Below are positions 55,616-63,996 of a DNA stretch of 64,000 nucleotides, in pieces (the first letter of the stretch is position 1; each line of letters opens with the position of its first letter). The notes beneath the pieces were generated by a model that was not told the DNA's origin, searched no databases, and saw nothing but the letters and a program-made list of their open reading frames with translations. This stretch comes from Paenibacillus sp. TCA20 (GTDB lineage: Bacteria > Bacillota > Bacilli > Paenibacillales > Paenibacillaceae). Location: the NCBI RefSeq assembly GCF_000732325.1, contig NZ_BBIW01000003.1:124001-188000 (forward strand), in the 5' to 3' direction. The translations under genes were made by a program, and so were the position numbers.

Positions 55616-56253
55616 CAACATTAACGCAAATTCCAGAACAGCTGGCATCCAAATTGCTACAGATTAAGGCAGTGGCACTGCGTCCGAATCAGCCTTTTAC
55701 CTGGACCTCCGGCATTAAATCTCCGATCTATTGTGACAATCGGCTCACGATGTCCTATCCCGAAATTCGAGATCTAATCGCTGAATCGTTCGCAGCAGTT
55801 ATCCGCGAGCAGTATCCGGAAACAGAAGTCATCGCTGGAACTGCAACCGCCGGTATCCCTCACGCTGCATTCGTTGCGCAGAAGCTGGGACTTCCGATGA
55901 TTTACATTCGTGACAAGGCCAAAGGGCACGGGAAAGAAAACCTGATCGAGGGACTTGTTCGCGAAGGTCAAAAAGTCATCGTCATTGAAGATTTGATCTC
56001 CACAGGAGGAAGCTCTTTGAAGGCTGCAAAGGCGGTACAGGAAGCTGGAGCAGAGGCACTTGCCGTACTGGCAATCTTCAGCTATCAGCTGGATCGGGCA
56101 TCGAAGGCTTTTGAAGAAGCGGGAATTCCACTGCAAAGCTTGTCCAATTATACAGCGCTGACTGAGGTGGCTCTGCGTGAAGGAGCTATTGCCGAAACGG
56201 ACCTGGAATTGCTTCGCTCCTGGCGTGAAGATCCAAATTCATTTGGATTGTAA
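55612..56253 (+). CDS. pyrE: Orotate phosphoribosyltransferase
   Basis: Adds ribose phosphate from PRPP to orotate. The 213 residues include the PRPP loop [20 protein letters not shown] (about 123-142) and [15 protein letters not shown] near the N-terminus. ATG 55612 overlaps pyrF by four bases. It is the last gene of the pyr operon; a strong terminator follows. Confidence 0.95.
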   Translation: MTTLTQIPEQLASKLLQIKAVALRPNQPFTWTSGIKSPIYCDNRLTMSYPEIRDLIAESFAAVIREQYPETEVIAGTATAGIPHAAFVAQKLGLPMIYIRDKAKGHGKENLIEGLVREGQKVIVIEDLISTGGSSLKAAKAVQEAGAEALAVLAIFSYQLDRASKAFEEAGIPLQSLSNYTALTEVALREGAIAETDLELLRSWREDPNSFGL

Positions 56254-56275
56254 TATAAAAGTTTCTATAGATAGG

Positions 56276-56300
56276 CGGCCCTGCGGAGGGCCGTTTTTTT
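56276..56300 (+). terminator. Rho-independent terminator of the pyr operon
   Basis: CGGCCCT (56276-56282), GCGG loop, AGGGCCG (56287-56293), then seven T. Confidence 0.93.
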
Positions 56301-56363
56301 GTTGTCCCGAACAAATGAAAATTATCTTTAAAAGGTTGTAACTTATTCCTGTTTTATGTCGTT

Positions 56364-56369
56364 TATAAT
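56364..56369 (+). promoter_or_regulatory. Possible -10 element of the ABC cluster
   Basis: An exact TATAAT lies about 65 bp before the first coding region. No -35 with normal spacing was found, so the promoter may need an activator. Confidence 0.35.
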
Positions 56370-56433
56370 GCAGATAGAAATATTTGTAATTATATTCTAG
56401 TTATTTCCTTGTGATGTTTGGGGGCTGGTTGTT

Positions 56434-57288
56434 ATACGAATACCATTTCGCAGCAGAAAAACGCAGGATGAGGACAAGAGTTCTTCTATATTTGCTCAGG
56501 AGAAGGATGATGCACTGCCGCCAGAGAGAGCACCTGTACTTGAGATCATCAGCAAGGAAGAGGAGAGCGAGGTTATCGGGCGCTCGGATTCGGATTCATC
56601 CCGATTGGAGGCCGGTGAGACTGTTCTTAAGGTGTGCAATGTTCATCGCAGCTTTGAGACGGGAGGCAAGGCCATTCATGTACTGAAAGGTATCGATCTG
56701 GAGGTCCATGCGGAGCAGCTTGTTATGCTGAAAGGAAGGTCAGGCTCGGGAAAGACGACTTTGCTAAATATGCTGGGAGGTCTTGATCAGCCAACCAGTG
56801 GTGAGATTTATTTTGATGGCAGGGCTCTGCATGATACAGGAGACGGGAGTCGAACCAAGCTCAGACGGCAGGATATTGGTTTTATTTTTCAGGCGTATGC
56901 TCTGATGCCCTTACTGTCTGCATGGGAGAATGTAGAGCTGTCCCTTCGGATGGCAAATGTTCCAAGGAGTGAATGGAAGGAGAGGGTGGCTTATTGCCTT
57001 GAGATGGTGGGCCTTACCAAACGGGCGAAGCACCGGCCCTTTGAGCTGTCAGGCGGAGAGCAGCAGAGAGTCGCAATAGCCAAGGCCATAGCACATCGTC
57101 CGAAGCTTCTGCTCGCGGATGAACCAACGGCAGAGCTTGACTCCAAGATGGGAGCACAAGTGATGGCGGTTTTTCGAAATATGATTGCAACAGAGCAAGT
57201 AACGATCTGCATGACGACACATGATCCTACGATTTTGGAGGTTGCAGACCATGTTCATGAGATGGTGGACGGTAAATTTATTACATAA
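56434..57288 (+). CDS. ABC transporter ATP-binding protein (LolD/MacB type) with N-terminal extension
   Basis: The core (from about 56620) is a MacB/LolD-type ATPase: Walker A GRSGSGKTTLL, Q-loop IFQAYALMP, signature LSGGEQQR, Walker B LLLADEPTAELD and TTHDPT. The first standard in-frame start is TTG 56605, which has no ribosome site. The frame is open upstream to a TAG at 56398-56400 and encodes a protein-like, charged stretch (RIPFRSRKTQDEDKSS, then Glu/Ser-rich) of about 57 residues. GGGGG (56420-56424) lies 9 nt before an ATA codon at 56434; CTG 56425 is too close to it. I take ATA 56434 as a tentative start. Partners are the adaptor and permease that follow. Confidence 0.75.
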   Translation: MRIPFRSRKTQDEDKSSSIFAQEKDDALPPERAPVLEIISKEEESEVIGRSDSDSSRLEAGETVLKVCNVHRSFETGGKAIHVLKGIDLEVHAEQLVMLKGRSGSGKTTLLNMLGGLDQPTSGEIYFDGRALHDTGDGSRTKLRRQDIGFIFQAYALMPLLSAWENVELSLRMANVPRSEWKERVAYCLEMVGLTKRAKHRPFELSGGEQQRVAIAKAIAHRPKLLLADEPTAELDSKMGAQVMAVFRNMIATEQVTICMTTHDPTILEVADHVHEMVDGKFIT

Positions 57289-58357
57289 CGAATCCTATAC
57301 CAGCTGGAAGAGACGCCTTCGGAGCATTGCACTAGTTGGTGCAGCAGGTCTTATGCTCAGCGGCTGTTCCTTACTGCCGGCAGAACCAGAAGAGGAGGTA
57401 CTACCCCCAATCACACCGCCGACCATATCCAAGAAGCCGGAATATGAAGTTCGTACAGAAACGATTGAAACCAAGGTTTCGGGTTCCGGCAAGCTGATGA
57501 GTCAGAGAGAGGAGAAGGTTTATTTTACACTTGATGGCATGCACGTCAAGGAATTGTTCGTCAAACCGGGAGATAAGGTGAAGGCTGGACAGCAAATTGC
57601 TGTGCTGGATGTGGAGGAGCTGGAGAAGCAAATTCGCCAGAAGAAGCTGCAGATTCGAAAAGCGGAAGTGCAGATGAAGGAGACACTCCGCAAAAAAGAC
57701 GAGATGGACCCAGTCGAATATGAAGAAGCTGTAATTACGTTTGAAGAGCAAAGACAAGAGTTAGCGGATCTGGAGGAGCAGGTAGGCAAATCAACGCTGT
57801 CAGCCCCTTTTGCAGGCACCGTGCTGAGTGTTCAGGTGGAAAAAGGAGCTGCTGTGAAGGCATACGATCCGATTGCGACCATTGCTGACACATCTAATCT
57901 CGTCGTTGCCGCTACTTTTGCCAAGAAGGATCTGGAAGTGATTGCACAAGGAATGAAGGCTGATGTGGATATTAACGCGGCTGGAACGCATACAGGTACC
58001 ATTCAGGTAATGCCTATGGAATTAGCCGAAGAAACGGGCTCTGGAGGAGATGGCGGAGCAGGGACACCTCCTGCTCAGGAATCACTGGACCAATATGTCA
58101 TTGTTGAGCTGGATGATTGGCCGGAAGGGCTGAATCGCGGTACTCCTCTTACCGTATCAATTGTAACTCAGCGCAAAGAGAATGCCGTGTTAATACCGAT
58201 CTCTACACTTCGATCCATTGGATCCAGAACGTATGTACAAGTTGTAGAGGCGGATGGTAGCAAGAGGGAGGTTGACGTTGAGGTAGGTCAGCAGACATCG
58301 ACGGATGTTGAAATCCTCAAAGGTCTGACGCCCGGACAGAAGGTGGTCGGAAGGTAA
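57251..58357 (+). CDS. Lipoprotein membrane-fusion/adaptor protein (HlyD/MacA-like)
   Basis: The 368 residues begin with a lipoprotein signal (lipobox LSGC, Cys39, after a long basic N-region), followed by a proline-rich linker, a biotinyl-lipoyl-like half (VKELFVKPGDKVKAGQQIAVLD), a helical hairpin (about 130-190, Glu/Lys/Arg-rich coiled coil), the second half (STLSAPFAGTVLSVQVEKGA) and a beta-barrel domain with a Gly-rich loop. This is the order of MacA/YknX-type adaptors. ATG 57251 follows GGAGG (57238-57242) and overlaps the upstream gene by 38 bp. It would bridge the FtsX-type permease and its outer substrate. Confidence 0.88.
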   Translation: MFMRWWTVNLLHNESYTSWKRRLRSIALVGAAGLMLSGCSLLPAEPEEEVLPPITPPTISKKPEYEVRTETIETKVSGSGKLMSQREEKVYFTLDGMHVKELFVKPGDKVKAGQQIAVLDVEELEKQIRQKKLQIRKAEVQMKETLRKKDEMDPVEYEEAVITFEEQRQELADLEEQVGKSTLSAPFAGTVLSVQVEKGAAVKAYDPIATIADTSNLVVAATFAKKDLEVIAQGMKADVDINAAGTHTGTIQVMPMELAEETGSGGDGGAGTPPAQESLDQYVIVELDDWPEGLNRGTPLTVSIVTQRKENAVLIPISTLRSIGSRTYVQVVEADGSKREVDVEVGQQTSTDVEILKGLTPGQKVVGR

Positions 58358-61317
58358 TGAAAGGAATGCCCTTGTTGCGCCTCTTGGCTCGAAAAATGTG
58401 GAATACCCGATGGCTCACGCTAAGTACCTTGCTTGGTCTTATTGTGGCTGTAGGTTTCACCGTCAGCATCCCTATGTATGCAGATGGAGCGTTAAAGCGT
58501 GTCGTTGCTCAGTCTTTGGAGGAAGAGAGCAGCGGTATGCCTGCAGGTTCTCTGCTCATGAGCTATCAGGCGGCAGGAGGAACGAAGACAGACCTTGCCT
58601 CGCTGAACGAAGTTGATCGATATATTAGGGAAGATGTTTCGAGCAGCATCGGCTTCGATCACAATACTTATCTTAACGTCCGTACGATCCGCAGCACGGA
58701 AGTTAGTCCTGAAGATCCTACCAAAGTTGACGCCAGCAGAATCAGGACCATGACCGCTGGCGCAATGACTGATCTAGAAGATCATGTAACAGTGACTCAA
58801 GGTGTTATACCAGGGAATCAGGTGCGGGATAACGTGATTGAGGCAGCGATGCTCGAGGAAGGTATGTATCGAAACGATCTGCATGTCGGTGACATCCTGG
58901 AATATCCCGTATACAGCGGGCTGGATCTGACGCTGAGGGTCAAGATTACAGGTGTCTTTACTCCAGATGATCTGACTGATCCTTATTGGTTCCAAGGATT
59001 TGAAGGAATGATGAATGGACTGTATGTCGATCCAGAAGTGATGAATACTTATTTGCTGGGAGAAAAAGGCGTTCCGCTTCAGACTTCGAGATGGTATTAC
59101 GCCTTTGACTTGGGTGAGATTCAAACGAGCCAGCTGCCAGGGCTGGGAAGAACACTCGAACGATTGGACATCGAGCTGTATCAACGATTAAAGGATACTA
59201 AGGTCGACATCTCTTTCGGTGATTTGCTTGCTAACTTTAGAGCCCAGAGCCTGCAGCTGCAGACCATGCTCTTCACACTTGCGGTTCCGATGATTGCCAT
59301 GGTCTTCTATTTTATCGTCATGAACGCAAGACAATCGCTTCAGAAGCAGGAGAGTGATATTGCTGTTCTGCGGAGCCGGGGAGCATCAGCCAGACAGATT
59401 ATTTTGTTGTATTTGCTGGAGGGTTTGATTCTCGGCGCAGCAGCAATGATGGCAGGTCCGTTTCTTGGCTGGTTTATGGCGAAGAGCATAGGCTCTGCTA
59501 GCGGATTCCTGGAATTCGTCGATCGCAAAGCGATACCTGTAGGAGTAACGCAGGATGCACTCTGGCTGGGGCTTGTTGCGGTAATTGCGTCTATGATCGC
59601 TTCCGTTATTCCGGCAATTAATTATGCAAGAGCGACAATTGTGGATGCCAAGCGCCGGCAGGCGAGAAGTGATCGTAAGCCGATATGGCAGCGGTGGTAT
59701 CTCGATATTTTATTGCTCGGTATTTCTGGCTACGGCTACTATCTGTTCTACGAACGCCAGATGCTGACCTTTCAAACAGGAATGACAACCGATCAATTGC
59801 AGGTGCAGCCTTTTTTATTTTTTGTACCCGCCATCGCGATATTTGCTATGGGTCTGTTCTTTCTGAGGTTATTCCCGTTGATTCTCAAACTGATCCAGTT
59901 GATCGGCCGCAAAATTTTTCCGGTTCCGCTCTATCTGACGTTGACTCAGCTCTCTCGGTCTTCATCTTCTTACTACCCGCTTATGATCCTGCTGGTTTTG
60001 ACTCTGGGACTGGGCGTGTACAATGCATCTGCTGCAAGAACCATTGATCTGAATTCCACAGAACGTACGCTGTATGAATATGGTACGGATGTTGTTATGC
60101 AGACCGTATGGGAGGGTTCACCTGAATTGACTCCAGTCAGCGGTGGAAACGCGGGCGGAGGTGGTAATCCGAATGAGCCCGGAGGCAGCGCTGGGGGCGG
60201 AGGAAATAACAATGGTGGAAATACAGGCGGTAATCCCGGAGGAAATCCAGGAGGCGGGGGCAATCCTGGCGGTGGAGGAAATCCAGGCATGGGCGGAGGC
60301 GGTACAGCGCCCGGAAGAATGATTTACTCTGAACCGCCGTTTGAAGTATTCAGGCAGCTGCCTGGCGTAGAACACGCTGCCAGGGTCCTGCAAACCAAAG
60401 GCAATGTCATTGTCTCAGGTAAATCAGCAGGTCAGGGAATGATTGTAGGCATTGATAATGTAGATTTTGCCGAGGTGGCCTGGTTCCGTAATGATCTATT
60501 TCCAGCTCATCCGAATCGTTATCTTGATCTGCTCGGTCATTATGAAGGGGCCGTCATAATTCCTTCTAATCTTGCGGAGAAATATCAGCTGGAAAGTGGA
60601 GACATCATATCCATTGCTCTGCAGGAGCAGATGATCGAATTTGTTGTATTTGGTATTCTGCCATACTGGCCGGCACAATACCCTGATCAGACACCGTTCT
60701 TCATCACCAATCTGGATTATATTTACGACCAGGTGCCGATGATTCCGTACGAGGTGTGGCTCAAGATGGAGCCTGATGCCTTAGTTGCTCCTCTGATGAC
60801 GGAATTAGCCAATGCAGGGATTGAATTGTCCTCTGTCAAGGATGTCCGTACCGAGCTTGTAGCAGAGAGCAAGCATCCATCGCGAGGCGGAGTCTTTGGC
60901 ATATTAAGCCTTGGATTTCTTGTTTCCATTATTATTTCATTAATTGGTTATGTACTGTATTGGTTCTTTAATCTGTCAGGCAGAGTCGTTCAGTTCGGTG
61001 TGCTGAGGGCGATGGGACTCTCCAGAGGTCAGCTGAGCGGGATGCTGCTGCTTGAACAGGTATTTACGGCGGGGTTATCCATCGCACTAGGGATCGGTAT
61101 AGGTCAGCTGGCGAGCAGATTGTTTCTTCCATTCCTGCAAACGACGGATAATGTAGAGACTCAGGTGCCTCCGTTCCGGATCGTGTTCGAAGCCAGTGAT
61201 ACGAATCAGCTGTATATCGTAACCGGAGTCATGCTCTTCATTGGAGCAGTGATGCTGTTATGGCAAATTCGCAGACTCAGAGTACATCAGGCTGTGAAGA
61301 TGGGAGAGGAGCGCTGA
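58357..61317 (+). CDS. Large FtsX-type ABC transporter permease with Gly/Asn-rich insert
   Basis: A 986-residue permease with an N-terminal helix (about 18-38), a large outer domain, a first group of helices (about 300-480, PMIAMVFYFIVMNARQSLQ), more helices up to about 560, a second outer domain and a final FtsX group (about 850-975; GVLRAMGLSRGQLSGMLLLE). It therefore carries two FtsX-like units in one chain. Residues about 593-651 (60136-60310) are almost only Gly, Asn and Pro, within an outer loop. The start overlaps the adaptor stop (TAATG). It should work with one or both ATPases of the cluster; the substrate is unknown. Confidence 0.88.
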   Translation: MKGMPLLRLLARKMWNTRWLTLSTLLGLIVAVGFTVSIPMYADGALKRVVAQSLEEESSGMPAGSLLMSYQAAGGTKTDLASLNEVDRYIREDVSSSIGFDHNTYLNVRTIRSTEVSPEDPTKVDASRIRTMTAGAMTDLEDHVTVTQGVIPGNQVRDNVIEAAMLEEGMYRNDLHVGDILEYPVYSGLDLTLRVKITGVFTPDDLTDPYWFQGFEGMMNGLYVDPEVMNTYLLGEKGVPLQTSRWYYAFDLGEIQTSQLPGLGRTLERLDIELYQRLKDTKVDISFGDLLANFRAQSLQLQTMLFTLAVPMIAMVFYFIVMNARQSLQKQESDIAVLRSRGASARQIILLYLLEGLILGAAAMMAGPFLGWFMAKSIGSASGFLEFVDRKAIPVGVTQDALWLGLVAVIASMIASVIPAINYARATIVDAKRRQARSDRKPIWQRWYLDILLLGISGYGYYLFYERQMLTFQTGMTTDQLQVQPFLFFVPAIAIFAMGLFFLRLFPLILKLIQLIGRKIFPVPLYLTLTQLSRSSSSYYPLMILLVLTLGLGVYNASAARTIDLNSTERTLYEYGTDVVMQTVWEGSPELTPVSGGNAGGGGNPNEPGGSAGGGGNNNGGNTGGNPGGNPGGGGNPGGGGNPGMGGGGTAPGRMIYSEPPFEVFRQLPGVEHAARVLQTKGNVIVSGKSAGQGMIVGIDNVDFAEVAWFRNDLFPAHPNRYLDLLGHYEGAVIIPSNLAEKYQLESGDIISIALQEQMIEFVVFGILPYWPAQYPDQTPFFITNLDYIYDQVPMIPYEVWLKMEPDALVAPLMTELANAGIELSSVKDVRTELVAESKHPSRGGVFGILSLGFLVSIIISLIGYVLYWFFNLSGRVVQFGVLRAMGLSRGQLSGMLLLEQVFTAGLSIALGIGIGQLASRLFLPFLQTTDNVETQVPPFRIVFEASDTNQLYIVTGVMLFIGAVMLLWQIRRLRVHQAVKMGEER

Positions 61318-61318
61318 T

Positions 61319-62173
61319 ATGATTCACTGCGAAGGCTTGGTCAAGATTTATAAAACCAGCGAGGTTGAAGTCGTAGCTCTTCAAGGTCTGAACCTGACTG
61401 TCGAAGAGGGTGAGATGATGGCAATTATCGGCAACAGCGGCAGCGGTAAGTCAACACTGCTCAACATCCTTGGGGGTCTAGACCGCCCCTCTGCTGGAAC
61501 AGCTGTCGTAGGGGATTGGGATCTGCTCAAGATGACGGAAGCACAGCTTGTGGAATACAAGAGACACACCGTCGGCTTTATTTGGCAGAACAACGGCCGG
61601 AATTTGCTTCCCTACATGACAGCTCTCGAAAATGTGGAAACACCGATGATGCTTGGCGGGAAATATGATCGGAGCTATGCAAAACAGCTGCTTGAATGGG
61701 TAGGGCTTGAGCACCGAATGCACAGCAGACTGCACCAATTATCAGGGGGAGAGCAGCAGCGGGTCGCCATTGCGATTTCTCTGGCCAATCGGCCTCGTTT
61801 GCTGCTTGCTGATGAACCTACAGGTTCTGTTGACAGCGAGACAAGTGACCGGATCATGGATATTTTTCGGAAGCTGAATCGGGAACTGGCCGTCAGTGTT
61901 GTCATCGTCACCCACGATATGGCACTAGCGAATAAGGTAGACCGAATTGTTGCTATTCGTGACGGGCTTACCAGCACTGAATTTGTTAAACGCAACGCCA
62001 ATTTGGACACAGAGGTTGTCCCAGGCAGGAGCGAGGTGCATGAAGCATTTGTCATTATTGATCGAGCTGGCCGTCTTCAGGTGCCGAGAGAGTATTTAGA
62101 AGCGCTGTCTATTGATAATCGGGCTACTCTTGAGTTTGATGGTGAGCGTATCGTCATTACGCAGCCGAAGTAA
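61319..62173 (+). CDS. ABC transporter ATP-binding protein with C-terminal AbrB/SpoVT-like domain
   Basis: Residues about 1-225 are a MacB/LolD-type ATPase: Walker A GNSGSGKSTLL, an unusual Q-loop FIWQNNGRNLLPY, signature LSGGEQQR, Walker B LLLADEPTGSVD and IVTHDMA. Residues about 244-284 (FVIIDRAGRLQVPREYLEAL, then LEFDGERIVI) have the layout of an AbrB/SpoVT swapped-hairpin domain: V-ID-GR--P-E---L-I----LE---E-I-I. At 284 residues it is about 60 longer than a plain ATPase. GGGAGAGGA precedes ATG 61319. The tail may act in dimerisation or in DNA binding. Confidence 0.85.
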   Translation: MIHCEGLVKIYKTSEVEVVALQGLNLTVEEGEMMAIIGNSGSGKSTLLNILGGLDRPSAGTAVVGDWDLLKMTEAQLVEYKRHTVGFIWQNNGRNLLPYMTALENVETPMMLGGKYDRSYAKQLLEWVGLEHRMHSRLHQLSGGEQQRVAIAISLANRPRLLLADEPTGSVDSETSDRIMDIFRKLNRELAVSVVIVTHDMALANKVDRIVAIRDGLTSTEFVKRNANLDTEVVPGRSEVHEAFVIIDRAGRLQVPREYLEALSIDNRATLEFDGERIVITQPK

Positions 62174-62194
62174 CCATAGAAAGGGAGAATGGGA

Positions 62195-63670
62195 ATGATA
62201 AAGAAATCTGTATTTCGTCGACCGGTCATCGCGATGCTGACATGTATGACTTTGCTGACTCCACTTCTTGCAGCATGTACTTCTAATGAACCATCTGATG
62301 ATCAAGAGGAAAGAGTGCTTCGAATTGGTACCTTGTATGGAAGTAATGATGATACCTATTTTAGACAGCAGTATACGGATATTTTTGAGGTGCTGAATGA
62401 CAATATAACGATTGAAATTGTACCTGCAGTGGACCAGGATCAGTATCAATATTTCGACTACACCAAGAATGAACAGCCAGAGCAGCCAGATACCCTCGAA
62501 GCGGTCAAGAAGCTGATGACGGGTGACAATCCGGTGGATGTTATTGTCGGAGACACCTCTGTATTTAAGTCGCTTATTCAGGAAAATATGCTGACACAGC
62601 TTGATCCTCTAATTGCCGAGGATGAGTTTGATACGACGGATATTGTCCCGACCGTGCTGGACGGGATCAAGGATATGGGAGATAACAATCTGTATGCCCT
62701 GACACCTACTTTCTCATCATCTGCATTGTTTTATAACAAAGCGATTTTTCAAAAGGCAGGGGTGGAACCGCCAGCAGATGGAGCGACATGGGAAGATATA
62801 TTTGATCTTGCAAGACGGGTAACGAGCGGTGAAGGTGAGGATCGCGTGTATGGCTTTTCCTTCAATCAATACGGCGGCGATACTTATTACAATGTTCAAA
62901 CATATGCATCACCATTGCAGCTGCGAATCTTTGATGACAAAGCCGAAACGATGACCGTCAATAACGAATCCTGGGAGAGAGTATGGGATACCGTAGCTAC
63001 GCTGACTCGGGACAAAATTGTGCCTGGTCAGGAGGTTTATGAATATCAGACAGATCAGACCGAATTTAATCCTTTCCAAGGCAATATGTTTATGGAAGGA
63101 AAGCTCGCTATGGTTGTTTCGGACTACAGCTATGTCACCAGGCTGATTAATGATAACAAGTATGCTGAGACGGATGATAAGTTTGACCCGATTGATTGGG
63201 ATGTTGTTACCCCTCCTGTACATCAGGAGAAGCCGGGCATTGGCGGGAATGTATATCTAAGCAGCCTGATGGCTATTAATAGTAACGCTCAAAATCCAGA
63301 CGATGCCTGGGAATTCATCAAGTTCCTGAACGGTGAAGAATGGGCCAAAGTCAAGGCAAGAAGCAGCTATGAGATGGTGTCACGTAAGAGCTACATCCAG
63401 CCAAAGGAAGGATTGGATTATAATATTGCTGCTTTCTACACATTAAAGCCGATCCCGCCGACAAGCACGGATATGAACACACTGTACCAGAAGATGCCGA
63501 ATTTATGGCAGGTGGACTCCGTAGGCCAGAAATACTTCAATGAAGTTGTAGAGAATAAGAAGACACCGAAGGAAGCGCTGGAAGCCTGGGAGCAGGATGG
63601 AAATGAAATGCTGCAGAAGCTGAAGACAGATCCGAAGGCGAGCTTCGAGGATAAATTAGCCGCAAACTAA
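62195..63670 (+). CDS. Family-1 extracellular solute-binding lipoprotein
   Basis: The 491 residues begin with a lipoprotein signal (MIKKSVFRRP, lipobox LAAC) and continue as a family-1 binding protein of the kind used by sugar ABC importers: VLRIGTLYGSND, DVIVGDTSVFKSLI, FSSSALFYNKAIFQKAGVEPP, TWEDIFDLARR, MVVSDYSYVTRL and NPDDAWEFIKFLNGEEW. No sugar-importer permease follows; a terminator comes directly after. ATG 62195 has GGGAGA 6 nt upstream; ATG 62189 lies on the ribosome site. It may act as a sensing or receptor part of the FtsX-type transporter, which is inference. Confidence 0.88.
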   Translation: MIKKSVFRRPVIAMLTCMTLLTPLLAACTSNEPSDDQEERVLRIGTLYGSNDDTYFRQQYTDIFEVLNDNITIEIVPAVDQDQYQYFDYTKNEQPEQPDTLEAVKKLMTGDNPVDVIVGDTSVFKSLIQENMLTQLDPLIAEDEFDTTDIVPTVLDGIKDMGDNNLYALTPTFSSSALFYNKAIFQKAGVEPPADGATWEDIFDLARRVTSGEGEDRVYGFSFNQYGGDTYYNVQTYASPLQLRIFDDKAETMTVNNESWERVWDTVATLTRDKIVPGQEVYEYQTDQTEFNPFQGNMFMEGKLAMVVSDYSYVTRLINDNKYAETDDKFDPIDWDVVTPPVHQEKPGIGGNVYLSSLMAINSNAQNPDDAWEFIKFLNGEEWAKVKARSSYEMVSRKSYIQPKEGLDYNIAAFYTLKPIPPTSTDMNTLYQKMPNLWQVDSVGQKYFNEVVENKKTPKEALEAWEQDGNEMLQKLKTDPKASFEDKLAAN

Positions 63671-63683
63671 ATAAGCTTAATTC

Positions 63684-63724
63684 AATAGCCGCTTGATTAA
63701 ATTTCATCTCGCGGCTATTTTTTG
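63684..63724 (+). terminator. Rho-independent terminator of the ABC cluster
   Basis: AATAGCCGC (63684-63692) pairs with GCGGCTATT (63711-63719), followed by a T run. Confidence 0.85.
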
Positions 63725-63793
63725 TGCTTTTGGGTATCCTAATAGTAGAAAGGAAACAGCATCCATTATGGAGTCAAAGGAAGATGAACAAGA

Positions 63794-63958
63794 GTGAAAT
63801 GGGTATATTATTCAAGATTATACGGTAGTAAGTTTCAGGCAGGTTGCTTCGCGAAGCGGATGGAGCAGGACGGATGGATCTATGGGCATGATGAACCGCA
63901 GCAGGTAGAGGTATACAAATCACGCAAGGGGCGCTATGGTGTCCGTTTCATTCCATAA
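63794..63958 (+). CDS. Small hypothetical protein, 54 residues
   Basis: GTG 63794 opens a 54-codon frame beginning MKWVYYSRLYGSKFQAGCFA and ending SRKGRYGVRFIP. The composition (Tyr/Trp/Arg-rich, balanced, no low complexity) is protein-like and AAAGGAAG lies about 10 nt upstream. An overlapping ATG frame at 63784 stops after 14 codons. I do not recognise the family. Confidence 0.6.
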   Translation: MKWVYYSRLYGSKFQAGCFAKRMEQDGWIYGHDEPQQVEVYKSRKGRYGVRFIP

Positions 63959-63990
63959 GGAGCAGTCTTCGTTTCTCCAAAAAAAGTGCC

Positions 63991-63996
63991 TTGACA
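63991..63996 (+). promoter_or_regulatory. -35 element cut by the window end
   Basis: An exact TTGACA at the last bases of the window probably belongs to a promoter for the next gene. Confidence 0.35.

Noticed and set aside
56411..56686. A 91-codon frame overlapping the start of the first ABC ATPase
   Set aside because: It is in another frame from the ATPase and gives an Arg-rich chain without family features; the ATPase frame explains the region better.
60136..60310. GGN-type DNA repeat as a CRISPR or satellite array
   Set aside because: It is in frame within the permease and encodes a Gly/Asn/Pro linker; there are no regular spacers.
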